Source: Campylobacter concisus UNSWCS
GTDB lineage: Bacteria > Campylobacterota > Campylobacteria > Campylobacterales > Campylobacteraceae
NCBI RefSeq assembly: GCF_000466685.1
Contig: NZ_ANNG01000031.1
Coordinates: 32,359 to 96,358, forward strand
Length of the DNA stretch: 64,000 bases
Direction: 5' to 3'
Below are positions 10,169-18,705 of the stretch, in pieces. The position numbers were made by a program, and so were the translations under genes. The number at the start of each line of letters is the position of its first letter. The stretch's first letter is position 1. Under the pieces are notes generated by a model, which saw only the letters and a program-made list of their open reading frames with translations, did not search any database and had not been told where the DNA came from.

Positions 10169-10174
10169 TATAAT
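10169..10174 (+). promoter_or_regulatory. -10 box for the truncated sugar transferase
   Basis: GGGTATAATTAGG matches the extended -10 of Campylobacter sigma-70 promoters, with T-rich sequence upstream, 50 bases before the ATG of the sugar transferase. The promoter survives although its gene is cut short, so transcription from it would run convergently into the glycan island. Confidence 0.5.
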
Positions 10175-10224
10175 TAGGCGAATTATATAATGCAAATTTA
10201 AAATAAAGATAAAGGGATAGGCCT

Positions 10225-10791
10225 ATGATCATCCTTGGCGAAAAATATACTTTCACCAAACTCGAGCTAGAGAAGCTTAGGAAGAAATTTGGCCAAGTGA
10301 ATTTTTTGTCCCATGAAAATAGCGACGCTAAAGCTCTTCGAAGCGCACTAGAAAATCTCATAAAATCAGGCGATCAAAGGCTAATAGTGCTAAATACCCA
10401 AAAGCCCGTTGATAGCAAACTGGTGAGATTTCTCACGCTTTTGCAGTTTAAAACAAAGTATAAAAAGATCAAATTTCTAAATGTGGAGAGTTTTTTAGAA
10501 AATTACTTACAAAAGTGCTACATCCCAGAAAATGGCGAAAATTTAAACTTTTTAAACGATATCAAGCCTTATAATGCCTTTGAATACGCCTTAAAACGCG
10601 TGATAGACTATATAAGCTGCTCGCTGCTTTTTGTGATACTTTTTGTACTTAAATTTTACGTAAAGAAAAAGATAGACGAGCAGTCTCCTGGCAGCCTTTA
10701 TTTTTTGCAAAACAGGGTTGGGCTAGATACTAAAATATTTAAGTGCTACAAATTTAGAACGATGTATGAAAACTCTGAACACAATCCATAA
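10225..10791 (+). pseudogene. Truncated undecaprenyl-phosphate sugar-1-phosphate transferase
   Basis: The 188-residue remnant begins with about 115 residues of a non-catalytic N-terminal region, followed by the start of a bacterial sugar transferase domain (PglC/WbaP type): YALKRVIDYI before a transmembrane helix, then LYFLQNRVGLDTKIFKCYKFRTM. Intact members continue for roughly 100-130 residues past KFRTM with the DxxPR and SLDELPQ motifs; here the frame stops after SEHNP at 10791. The downstream DNA is AT-rich and immediately meets the 3' end of the glycan island. The enzyme normally starts lipid-linked glycan assembly by loading sugar-1-P on undecaprenyl phosphate; this copy should be inactive. 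The 5' part keeps the base composition of the left flank, which points to island replacement as the cause. Confidence 0.75.
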
Positions 10792-10836
10792 AAATATAAA
10801 AGCTTATTTAGTGAGTCGTTTATATTACAAATAAAT

Positions 10837-11736
10837 CTAAGAGTACCATCTCAAAATTCGTAAAATTTTTGAGATAATTTTATTTAAAACAGTTAAAGAA
10901 AAAGCATCTTTAAAAGACATATCTCTTAAAATTCTTAGAATTTCTCTTGTATTAAGATCCTTCAAAGAAAATAAAATTTCTTTTATATCCATTATGGCCT
11001 TTGCTTCATCTAGCCTCTTTAATATATCCTTCTCGCTATACATATTCTTTAATTTTTTTAATACAACTTTCACCTCTTTGATGTTATCAAGGCGTTTTGT
11101 ATTGGAGATACTATTTGCATTAGAAGCCCTATAATACGCAAGTGGCTCATCTATATAGCATGCCTTTTCGTTTTTTAAAAGCCTAATAAAAAGATCATAA
11201 TCTCCTGGAAAATTTAAGCTTGAGTCAAACTTATCTTCAATATTATCATATGCTTTCTTGGAAATCATAACTGTTAAAATTCCGATAGAATAATTAGCTA
11301 TTTGGTGTTTAAAAATATATCCCGATGGCTGAGTTTTAACAAATAATTTCTTATTTTTATTTTGACCCATAATATAAAAGTTAGTGTAGCAAAGCCCAAA
11401 ATCACCATTGTGCATTAATGAAATTTGTTTTTCTAACTTATCATTTTTCCACAAGTCATCACAGTCTAAAAATGCAATGAAATCACCTTTGGCTTCTTTA
11501 ACGGCATAATTTCTAGCGCCATAAAGTGGAGCAAACTTTGGAGCATAGAAATATTTTATTCTACTATCATTATACGATTTTGCAATGTTTGCGCTATTGT
11601 CAGTTGATTGATTATCCCAAAAAATTAATTCCCAATTTTTATATGTTTGATTTATTACGCTCTCGATACTTTCTCTTAAGAATTCATCACTATTAAAACA
11701 ATTCATAATCACCGATACTAGTGGTTTATCTTGCAT
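10837..11736 (-). CDS. Family 2 glycosyltransferase
   Basis: Cytosolic, membrane-associated GT-A glycosyltransferase of 299 residues. The N-terminus PLVSVIMNCFNSDEFLRESI, then QTYKNWELIFWDNQSTDNS and the FLDCDDLW DxD-type metal motif are diagnostic of GT2. The donor cannot be assigned; it probably adds a sugar to a lipid-linked repeat unit. It is the last gene of the island, overlapping the upstream DegT gene by 11 bases, and is the only clear GT2 enzyme in the cluster. The C-terminal quarter is lysine- and isoleucine-rich without a membrane helix. Its 3' end lies 45 bases from the truncated sugar transferase. Confidence 0.88.
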   Translation of the reverse strand: MQDKPLVSVIMNCFNSDEFLRESIESVINQTYKNWELIFWDNQSTDNSANIAKSYNDSRIKYFYAPKFAPLYGARNYAVKEAKGDFIAFLDCDDLWKNDKLEKQISLMHNGDFGLCYTNFYIMGQNKNKKLFVKTQPSGYIFKHQIANYSIGILTVMISKKAYDNIEDKFDSSLNFPGDYDLFIRLLKNEKACYIDEPLAYYRASNANSISNTKRLDNIKEVKVVLKKLKNMYSEKDILKRLDEAKAIMDIKEILFSLKDLNTREILRILRDMSFKDAFSLTVLNKIISKILRILRWYS

Positions 11737-12838
11737 AAAATGTCCTTATCTTATTTACAATAAATTTTACATCATCCATTTTCAAGTCAAAATGACACGG
11801 AAGCGTTAAAATTTCATCATATATTTTTTCACTTTTTGGCAACGAATATCCGGCATTAAATTTTGTTAGAAGATGATTTGGCTTATAGTGAATACCTGTT
11901 TCTATGCCATTCTCTAGTAAAAAATTTCGCAATCCATCTCTATTTTTTACCTTTATGACAAAGATATATGGAGCAACATCATCAAAATCAAATTTTAAAT
12001 AATCAACTTCATCTACATCTTTAAGCAAATCCACATATAGTCTGGCTAGCTCTTTTCTTTTAGCTATGAAGCCATCTATCCTAGAAAGCTGAGCTATTCC
12101 GATTACCGCCATAATATTGCTCATGTGATATCTGAAACCTTGAAGCTTAACATCAAAATCCCAGCTTCTTTGACCTGAGTACCTTTTTTCACTATCTTTT
12201 TCAACTCCAAGAAGCCTCATATCTCTAACTTTTTGTATAAATTTTAAATCACTAGATAAAATGGCTCCACCTTCACCACAAGTAATATTTTTTACCCCAT
12301 CAAAACTAAAACAAATTATATCTCCACTGCTGCCAACTTTCTTACCATTCCTAAGACAGCCAAATCCTTGAGCAGCATCTTCGACAACCCTTAGTCCAAA
12401 CTCATTTGCAATTTCATAAATACTTTCCATACTCTTAGATGAGCTGGCATAATGCACTGGCATAATGGCTCTAGTTTTTTTAGTAATTCTTCTTTTAATA
12501 TCATCTTTATCGATAAAAATCGTGTCAGGATCTATATCACAAGGAATAGGTCTTAACCCCAAAGCAGAAATAGCCTGAAAAGACGCAACATAAGTAATAG
12601 TTGGAACTAAAATTTCATCGTTTTCGTTAAAATCAAGCGCTGCAAGAGCCAAATGAAGAGCAGAGGTTCCAGTGTTTACACATACTACTTCCATATCGGT
12701 AGCTAAATACTCTTTAATAGCAATTTCAAATTGCATAACATTTTTACCCATACCAAGATACTCTTCATCAAGCACCTTTAAAACGGCTTGTTTTTCTATA
12801 TCACCAATTGAAGATTTTGAAAGTCTAATCTTTCTCAT
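11726..12838 (-). CDS. DegT/DnrJ/EryC1/StrS family sugar aminotransferase
   Basis: PLP-dependent transaminase acting on a nucleotide-linked keto-sugar. Typical pattern: VNTGTSALHLALAAL near the N-terminus, VVEDAAQGFGC with the aspartate that holds the PLP nitrogen, and SFDGVKNITCGEGGA carrying the Schiff-base lysine. Starting at 12838 gives about 370 residues beginning MRKIRLSKSSIGD, the family N-terminus; the ATG 42 bases earlier lacks homology and lies deep in the preceding gene. It overlaps the upstream methyltransferase fragment by 14 bases. Next to the CDP-glucose genes, it may aminate a CDP-4-keto-hexose or its epimer (inference). TDP-3-keto sugars are an alternative. Confidence 0.85.
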   Translation of the reverse strand: MRKIRLSKSSIGDIEKQAVLKVLDEEYLGMGKNVMQFEIAIKEYLATDMEVVCVNTGTSALHLALAALDFNENDEILVPTITYVASFQAISALGLRPIPCDIDPDTIFIDKDDIKRRITKKTRAIMPVHYASSSKSMESIYEIANEFGLRVVEDAAQGFGCLRNGKKVGSSGDIICFSFDGVKNITCGEGGAILSSDLKFIQKVRDMRLLGVEKDSEKRYSGQRSWDFDVKLQGFRYHMSNIMAVIGIAQLSRIDGFIAKRKELARLYVDLLKDVDEVDYLKFDFDDVAPYIFVIKVKNRDGLRNFLLENGIETGIHYKPNHLLTKFNAGYSLPKSEKIYDEILTLPCHFDLKMDDVKFIVNKIRTFYAR

Positions 12839-13540
12839 TTTTAATCCTAATCCAATATGATCCATGTTTATGAGTGCCATAAGTTATATTTTCAAAACCA
12901 ACCTTTTTAAGAAGTATGATATGCTCATCAATATTTCTTAAGTATCCCCAAAACTGACCCTTATTATATAATCCAAGTAGTGATAAAACAGTTTTTACAA
13001 TCTCTTTTATACTTGCAACAAATCCTTCTGCTGGCATAATAACCTCAGCTAAATAAAATTCTTTAAATCCATATTCATAAACACTTTTTAAAAAATTAGT
13101 ATACTCTTCATTATTAAAAACATAGTCTATGGTGCTACAATAACCAAATTCATATTTTTTCTCATCTTTGACACATTCCGGGAAAAAGCCTATCACGGTT
13201 TTACACCCCCCCCATTTGTCAACCACTTAAAATTATTAGAAGGCTCTATTGCTAATATATTTTTATCGCTATTTTTAATTATAAAATTTTCAATAAAACC
13301 GTTACCGCAACCTATAGACAGAATATCCTTATAATTTTTCGAAAAGATTATAATATCTCTTGCAATATTTGTTTTACGCTCAATATAGTCTTTTGAAAGG
13401 TCTTTATATGAATTAAATTTTTTATAAAATAGCTCATAAAATTTTTTATAAAACTCATCATCTGCAATTTTCTTAGAATTAAGCTTAGTAAATTCACTAA
13501 ATTTTATACCAAACCACTCCTTTTGATATATTTTTTTCAC
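12825..13540 (-). pseudogene. Phase-variable class I SAM methyltransferase, OFF at this poly-G length
   Basis: Two frames together make one methyltransferase. The 5' part (13540-13193) carries motif I, ILSIGCGNGF, and ILAIEPSNNFKWL, then runs into a tract of eight G on the coding strand (13206-13213), after which the frame ends VKP-stop. The 3' part (in the other frame, to 12825) continues KTVIGFFPEC, the family's central sheet, the membrane-patch-like VASIKEIVKT and the closing NITYGTHKHGSYW. Adding one G (G9) or removing two (G6) joins them into about 238 residues. This is the classic Campylobacter phase-variation arrangement: slipped-strand changes turn the enzyme on and off. It probably methylates a glycan sugar. 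As sequenced, the gene is OFF. Confidence 0.85.
13206..13213. repeat. Poly-C/G tract (8) controlling methyltransferase phase
   Basis: Eight C on the plus strand, G8 in the gene. It sits between a methyltransferase N-terminal half and its C-terminal half, which lie in different frames. In an AT-rich island such runs are rare and typically hypermutable in Campylobacter. The predicted ON lengths are G9 or G6. Confidence 0.85.
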
Positions 13541-13549
13541 TTAAAGCCT

Positions 13550-13957
13550 TTAAAAATTATATTTAATGTTATTAATGTCCATGCTAATAGACTCGTTAGG
13601 ATCATGCTCTATGCTTGCAATATTTAAAAGCATATTATTCTTTCCGAGACCACAAAAAGCCATCCATAACCCGTTTTTTATAGTCAGTCTTTGATAATTT
13701 TTATGAGATAATTTTACACTTAAGAATTCTTTTTTTATATCATCATAAATTACAAATTTAATCTCTCCCAAACAGACTACAATATTAAGCACCATTTGAT
13801 TGTGTTTCTTCCAGCCTTTTATCTCTTTTTCGTTTATAGTTGAAAAATACGCCTCTCCAAAGCCACAAAAACCATAATCACTTTGTTTCATCGCATGAAA
13901 AATGTCACCCTTTGGATTATAAATTTGTTTTAATGGTGTTAAAATCACTCCGTCCAT
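13550..13957 (-). CDS. dTDP-sugar 3,5-epimerase-like cupin (RmlC-type)
   Basis: 135-residue RmlC-like cupin, short for an RmlC (about 180), with MDGVILTPLKQIYNPKGDIFH, the DYGFCGFGEAYFSTI core, KHNQMVLNIVVCLGEIKFVIYD and LTIKNGLWMAF, the last being the typical end of the epimerase barrel. It lies directly downstream of rfbG, overlapping it by 13 bases, so it may epimerise CDP-4-keto-6-deoxyglucose (inference); the sugar nucleotide partner is not proven. Short WxcM/FdtA-type ketoisomerases share this fold, so isomerisation is the alternative. The catalytic His/Asp pair is not readily assignable by eye. Confidence 0.65.
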   Translation of the reverse strand: MDGVILTPLKQIYNPKGDIFHAMKQSDYGFCGFGEAYFSTINEKEIKGWKKHNQMVLNIVVCLGEIKFVIYDDIKKEFLSVKLSHKNYQRLTIKNGLWMAFCGLGKNNMLLNIASIEHDPNESISMDINNIKYNF

Positions 13958-15036
13958 GATAACGCTCTATTTTTTGCAAGATTTTCATATTCTATTATTT
14001 GTTCTGTTGTCTTTTTAAACATATCTGAGTTTTTTTTGTAAAAGTCATAATACCACTGTGAGGTAAACTCAATTGTTTCTTTATACTCTAAGCTTGCATG
14101 CCATTTAAGATAGTGCAACGCCTTGTCGCAATTTAGCTTTAGTAATTTAGCTTCGTCAAAAATTATTTCATCTACAACATTATATATATTTTTTAAACTC
14201 CAAATTTTACTAAGATCCATCAATAATTCTGCCACACTGTGATTTTGTTCAGCTCTTGGACCAAAGTTAAAACATTCGTGATTTAAACTATCGTCTAAAG
14301 ATAGTGCCATAGCCAAATTTAAATAACCACTAAGTGGCTCAAGAACATGTTGCCATGGTCTTGTAGATTTTGGAGATCTAATATTTACAGCCTTGTTTTT
14401 ACTCCATGCCATCATACTATCCACTACAATTCTATCTTTAGCCCAATCCCCACCGCCAATTACATTTCCTGCTCTTGCTACACCTATCCTTATATTTTTA
14501 ATCTCTTTAAAAAATGAGTTACAATAGGATTTAATAATAAGCTCTGCTGCGCCCTTAGACCCACTATAAATGTCTTTTCCACCAAGTGCATCATTTTCTC
14601 TATATCCCCAAACTTGTTCGATATTATCATAAGCTTTATCACTTGTTATAATTATAGCCGTGCATTCATGCTCTGCTTTTCTCAATATCTCTAAAATATT
14701 TGTAGTGCCCATAACATTTGAAGTTATGGTTTCTATTGGATCTTTATATGAAACAGAGACTATTGGTTGAGCTGCCAGATGAAAGACAAAATCTGGTTTT
14801 TCATTAAGAAAAATTTCTTCTATAATATCCAAGTTACGAATATCAGCTCTGTAATCTTTTTTGATCTTATCTTTTAAATTTAGTAAAACAAACATGGATG
14901 GATTTGTTGGGATATCCTTTGAAATTCCAATAACTTCTGCCCCTAAATTTAAGAGCCATGCACTAAGCCAACTACCTTTAAAGCCAGTATGCCCTGTAAT
15001 TAAAACTTTTTTATTTTTAAAAACATTTTTGAACAT
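13945..15036 (-). CDS. rfbG: CDP-glucose 4,6-dehydratase
   Basis: NAD-dependent short-chain dehydrogenase that makes CDP-4-keto-6-deoxy-D-glucose, the branch point to CDP-linked dideoxyhexoses and other 6-deoxy sugars. The Rossmann loop VLITGHTGFKGSW and the YSGSK catalytic pair are visible, along with RIGVARAGNVIGGGDWA, RPWQHVLEPLSGY and ENDALGGKDIYSGSKGAAE of RfbG enzymes. The start at 15036 (MFKNVFKNKKV) has GGGAATAAAA in front and lies two bases after the rfbF stop. RfbF and RfbG act in sequence, and the epimerase-like cupin follows. Confidence 0.93.
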   Translation of the reverse strand: MFKNVFKNKKVLITGHTGFKGSWLSAWLLNLGAEVIGISKDIPTNPSMFVLLNLKDKIKKDYRADIRNLDIIEEIFLNEKPDFVFHLAAQPIVSVSYKDPIETITSNVMGTTNILEILRKAEHECTAIIITSDKAYDNIEQVWGYRENDALGGKDIYSGSKGAAELIIKSYCNSFFKEIKNIRIGVARAGNVIGGGDWAKDRIVVDSMMAWSKNKAVNIRSPKSTRPWQHVLEPLSGYLNLAMALSLDDSLNHECFNFGPRAEQNHSVAELLMDLSKIWSLKNIYNVVDEIIFDEAKLLKLNCDKALHYLKWHASLEYKETIEFTSQWYYDFYKKNSDMFKKTTEQIIEYENLAKNRALSWTE

Positions 15037-15038
15037 TT

Positions 15039-15815
15039 TTATTCCCAAATTTTCCATTCCGCTTTATTTTCTCGCCACATTTCATTTAGTTTATTTTTAT
15101 CTCTTAGTGTATCCATTGGCATCCAAAAACCATGATGTTTGTAAGTAAATATCTCCCCATCTTGAACAAGTCTCATAAGTGGCTCTTGCTCAAAAACAGT
15201 ACTTTCATCGTCATCTATATAATCAAACACTTCCGGCTCACAAACAAAAAAACCTGCATTTATCCAACTGCCATCACCTTTTGGCTTTTCTTTAAATTGT
15301 AGCACTTGATCTTGATCTGAAATTTCTAAAGCGCCAAATCTTCCATCTGGCTGCGCTGAAGTCATTGTTACTATTTTTTTATGGGATGAGTGAAATTTTA
15401 AAAGGTCGTCTATTTTTATATTAGCTACACCATCTCCATATGTCAGCATAAAAGTATTATTTCCTACGATTTTTCTAGCTTTTTTGATTCTAGCCCCAGT
15501 CATACTATTTAAACCTGTGTCTAGTAGAGTAACTCTCCATGGTTCGCTAGTGTTATTTAATATCTCCATTTTACCACTAGCTATGTCAATAGTTATATCA
15601 CTTCTATGTAAAAAATAATTTGCAAAAAACTCTTTTATATAGTAGCCCTTATAGCCCAATAAAATTACAAAATCATTAAACCCGTAGTGGCTATAAATTT
15701 TCATAATATGCCAAAGGATGGGCTTACCACCAATTTCAACCATAGGTTTTGGTCTAATATCCGTCTCTTCACTTAGTCTAGTCCCGAACCCACCAGCAAG
15801 TAACAAAACTTTCAT
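15039..15815 (-). CDS. rfbF: Glucose-1-phosphate cytidylyltransferase
   Basis: Makes CDP-glucose from CTP and glucose-1-phosphate. 258 residues with LLAGGFGTRLSEETDIRPKPM, the nucleotidyltransferase signature, then IGGKPILWHIMKIYSHYG, the LTYGDGVANI metal loop and a closing HHGFWMPMDTLRDKNKLNEMW, all characteristic of RfbF/AscA. Cytosolic, probably hexameric by family. First step of the CDP-hexose branch in this island, two bases before rfbG. Confidence 0.93.
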   Translation of the reverse strand: MKVLLLAGGFGTRLSEETDIRPKPMVEIGGKPILWHIMKIYSHYGFNDFVILLGYKGYYIKEFFANYFLHRSDITIDIASGKMEILNNTSEPWRVTLLDTGLNSMTGARIKKARKIVGNNTFMLTYGDGVANIKIDDLLKFHSSHKKIVTMTSAQPDGRFGALEISDQDQVLQFKEKPKGDGSWINAGFFVCEPEVFDYIDDDESTVFEQEPLMRLVQDGEIFTYKHHGFWMPMDTLRDKNKLNEMWRENKAEWKIWE

Positions 15816-15834
15816 AAATAAATTCCTTTTCTAA

Positions 15835-16566
15835 TTACATGTTTATTAAATTATTTGCCTCATTGTACCAAACATAATTTTTTTTTGGAACTCTCCAATC
15901 TTTACCATATGTTATTTCCAAACATTTTTCAGAATCTATTGGAACAGGAACAACTTCATCTAAAAAAATAATGTTTTTAAATTTCATTAAATTTATATCA
16001 TAGCTATATCCAGTATAATAAAAACTTTTTATAGCATCCTCATAGATTTTTTTTCTAGTATTTTTTTTGATAAATGGCTTTATTAACTTTGTTACTTTTA
16101 TTAATAAAAATTTTAGTAAATCTTTTATGTTTTTAATCTCAAGGTCAATAACAATATTATTATCAAGTGAATGTATAATCATTGCGATAAAATTTAAAAA
16201 TTTATTTTTTAGATTTGTTTTTTTTGGAACGACCCATCTAACTGAGGCAACATTATCTTTTACATCATAAAAACTAATATCTATTTTTTTAGAACCGTTT
16301 GTAAAATGCAAACAATCCATCTCACCTAGAATAATTTCTTGTTTAAAACCACTATCTTTAAAAAGTTTTTCTATGTCTTCCGTTTTTACTTTTTTTTTCC
16401 AAACAGCGAAATCTATATCATGATCCCATGGTAAAATCATATTATCTCTTATTATGCCCAATAAAGTACCATGACAAACCCAATACTCACACTTTATACT
16501 ACGTAGAAGCTGATTTACTTTTTTAAATAAAATTTCATCTTCACTATATGAATAATCATTTTTCAA
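15835..16566 (-). CDS. LicD family protein
   Basis: 243-residue LicD/fukutin-type nucleotidyltransferase fold. Family hallmarks are SIKCEYWVCHGTLLGIIRDN, followed by LPWDHDIDFAVW with the DxD metal site. Characterised members transfer phosphocholine or other phosphodiester groups to cell-surface glycans; which one this does is unknown. There is no choline kinase or CTP:phosphocholine gene in the window, so the donor may differ. A nine-base T run (A9 in the gene) at about 15888 could slip, but the frame is intact. It overlaps the following methyltransferase by 11 bases. Confidence 0.75.
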   Translation of the reverse strand: MKNDYSYSEDEILFKKVNQLLRSIKCEYWVCHGTLLGIIRDNMILPWDHDIDFAVWKKKVKTEDIEKLFKDSGFKQEIILGEMDCLHFTNGSKKIDISFYDVKDNVASVRWVVPKKTNLKNKFLNFIAMIIHSLDNNIVIDLEIKNIKDLLKFLLIKVTKLIKPFIKKNTRKKIYEDAIKSFYYTGYSYDINLMKFKNIIFLDEVVPVPIDSEKCLEITYGKDWRVPKKNYVWYNEANNLINM

Positions 16567-17188
16567 GTATTATCCTCATCAAAACAGGATTATCATTCTT
16601 GTAAATGGATAAGTTGTTTTTTTCTGTAAAATATCTTAACTTAAAGCCAAGTTTCAAGACATGTTTCAAAAAAACATCCGAATTAATAAATCGTCTATTA
16701 TGATCAGTAAAGAATGTATCGTCTCCCATGTTGCGTCCAACACCACATAATGGATCCTTTGTTGTTCTTACCTCTATACAAAATAACCCATTTTGCCTAA
16801 GATTATCATATACTTTTTTTACTATTTTTTCTTCTTCTGTCTTTGTGATGGCATGCATCGTAAATCTAGAATAAAATACATCTATATCACCATATTTAGA
16901 ATAATCATCGGTTACAAAATTAGCTACTTTAATAGTTAAATTATCTTTTAAAGAATCGTCCTCCTTGCTTTCTATTACAATATCGCTTTGATCAATTGCT
17001 ATAACATTATGCTTTTTAGCAGCGAAAAAAATAGAATCTCTACAATTTCCAGAACCTAATTCAATAATATTTAACTTTTTATCTTTGAAAAATTCTTCTT
17101 GACAAAAACTAGCAAAAGTACTTTGTTGTTTTATAACACTATCTCCAGTATGTTGCTTATAAAATTCATCCCAATAACTCTTATCCAT
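16556..17188 (-). CDS. Class I SAM-dependent methyltransferase
   Basis: About 210 residues from the ATG at 17188 (MDKSYWDEFYKQH). Motif I is LNIIELGSGNCRDSIFFA, and IAIDQSD gives the acidic residue binding the SAM ribose; DIDVFYSRFTMHAI is the motif IV region. An ATG at 17329 would add 47 residues of basic, unrelated sequence overlapping the flippase, so I use the inner start. Methyl acceptor unknown, presumably a sugar nucleotide or lipid-linked glycan. It overlaps LicD by 11 bases and sits five bases after the flippase stop. Confidence 0.82.
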   Translation of the reverse strand: MDKSYWDEFYKQHTGDSVIKQQSTFASFCQEEFFKDKKLNIIELGSGNCRDSIFFAAKKHNVIAIDQSDIVIESKEDDSLKDNLTIKVANFVTDDYSKYGDIDVFYSRFTMHAITKTEEEKIVKKVYDNLRQNGLFCIEVRTTKDPLCGVGRNMGDDTFFTDHNRRFINSDVFLKHVLKLGFKLRYFTEKNNLSIYKNDNPVLMRIILEK

Positions 17189-17193
17189 ACTTT

Positions 17194-18705
17194 TTATCCT
17201 TTTAATTTTATATAAACAAATCCCACTATCTTCTTTAAAAGCATTTTCACATCTTCTGGCTTCATAGCAAAAACCTGTGGAAAAATGATTGTTCCTATTA
17301 TACATAAACAAATATAAAAAATGCCACAAGCAATGAAATTTATAACGATATTATCGAAAATAGCTATATATCCTGATAAAATACCAAACAAAACAAAAAA
17401 CAAAAGTGAATAAATTTGATGTTTAATAAAAAATAATATTTTTATGTTTAAGTCTTTGGTGGCAAAAAAAAACATTACATTTGCACTTATCGCTTGTAGT
17501 AATACCATCTTAACTACTAAACCTGTTGCACCTAAATTTAAAAAATATATCACTATTACGCTAATTACAGATCCAATAGGCATAAAAAACAAAGCTATAT
17601 TTCTATTTAATTTTGTTTGCAAAGTGGCATGACAATAACCTCCTATTATCTGACTATAAGTTTGGTGAAGCGGGTAAAAAGCCATCAAAGATAATGCCAG
17701 CCAAGCACCTTTAAAGTCATCATTTATGAAAATAGCAAGTATTGCATCGGAATGAAAAGATACAAAAACGCTAAAGAAAGTAGCTATAGAGTAAAGCATA
17801 GGCACATACCTTACAATTAAAAATCTCAATCTCTCATAATTTTTTACTGCATATTCTTTAGAAAACTCTCTTATAATAATCTGAGTCATTGAACTAGTGA
17901 ATATAAGTGCAACAGAAACAAGACCATATACAAGACCATAAAACCCACTTTGAATACTCCCTGATACTTTTTGCAAAAGCCAAATATCAAAGACTGTTGC
18001 ACAAGTAGTAACAATAGTATAAAAAAACAGTGGGTGACAAAAAGAATAAAATTCTTTAAAAAGATTTTTTAACTCTTTTAAATTTAAGCCATATATATCT
18101 TTAAAAATTCTCATTTTATAAAAAAATAAAATAAGGATAAAAATAAATGAAATATAAAAAATAAAATTATATAAATAATATAATTTTAAATTGAACGCAA
18201 GTTCATATACAAAAAAAATAAGCAATAAAAGCATTAAAATTTTATGAACTATCTTAACAAATTCAACACTAACAGTAATAGCATATGCATCTGAAATTTT
18301 GATAAAAACTTGACTTAACCACAAAAGAAAAGAGTATAAAAAACCTATCAATATAAAGTTTTGAGGCACATTTGGCATAAAATGCTCATTCAGTTCTAAT
18401 GAATTTAGCGCATAAATAAAAAGGATAGAAAAAATAAATATACATAATATGTAAATAGAATAAAATACAAACAATGATTTTCTAGAATTATTTGCACTAA
18501 GCTTTACAAAAAAGGCACTTGACGTGCCAATATCCAAAAATCCCATCATTTGATTAAAGAAATTTTGTAAATACATGAAAAGCCCATACGACATTGGCCC
18601 CAAAGCTTTTGGAACAATAAAAACTATTGCCATATTAACAAATGCACTAATTATATTTGAAAAAAGCTTAGCTAGATATCTTTTTTTTAAGCTTTGTTCG
18701 CGCAT
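17194..18705 (-). CDS. Wzx-type polysaccharide/oligosaccharide flippase
   Basis: Integral inner-membrane protein of 503 residues with about 12-14 hydrophobic segments, beginning with a basic tail (REQSLKKRYLAKLF) and a PKALGPMSYGLFMYLQNF segment typical of the MOP/PST family. Such proteins move undecaprenyl-linked glycan units to the periplasm. Phe/Ile/Leu-rich and lacking loops with known enzymatic motifs. It overlaps the LIC12162 gene by 19 bases. No Wzy-like polymerase or ABC exporter is evident nearby, so the island may make a short glycan or rely on genes elsewhere (inference). Confidence 0.8.
   Translation of the reverse strand: MREQSLKKRYLAKLFSNIISAFVNMAIVFIVPKALGPMSYGLFMYLQNFFNQMMGFLDIGTSSAFFVKLSANNSRKSLFVFYSIYILCIFIFSILFIYALNSLELNEHFMPNVPQNFILIGFLYSFLLWLSQVFIKISDAYAITVSVEFVKIVHKILMLLLLIFFVYELAFNLKLYYLYNFIFYISFIFILILFFYKMRIFKDIYGLNLKELKNLFKEFYSFCHPLFFYTIVTTCATVFDIWLLQKVSGSIQSGFYGLVYGLVSVALIFTSSMTQIIIREFSKEYAVKNYERLRFLIVRYVPMLYSIATFFSVFVSFHSDAILAIFINDDFKGAWLALSLMAFYPLHQTYSQIIGGYCHATLQTKLNRNIALFFMPIGSVISVIVIYFLNLGATGLVVKMVLLQAISANVMFFFATKDLNIKILFFIKHQIYSLLFFVLFGILSGYIAIFDNIVINFIACGIFYICLCIIGTIIFPQVFAMKPEDVKMLLKKIVGFVYIKLKG

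Noticed and set aside
15888..15896. T9 (A9) run in LicD as phase-variation tract
   Set aside because: The frame is intact and A/T runs of this size are frequent in the AT-rich island.
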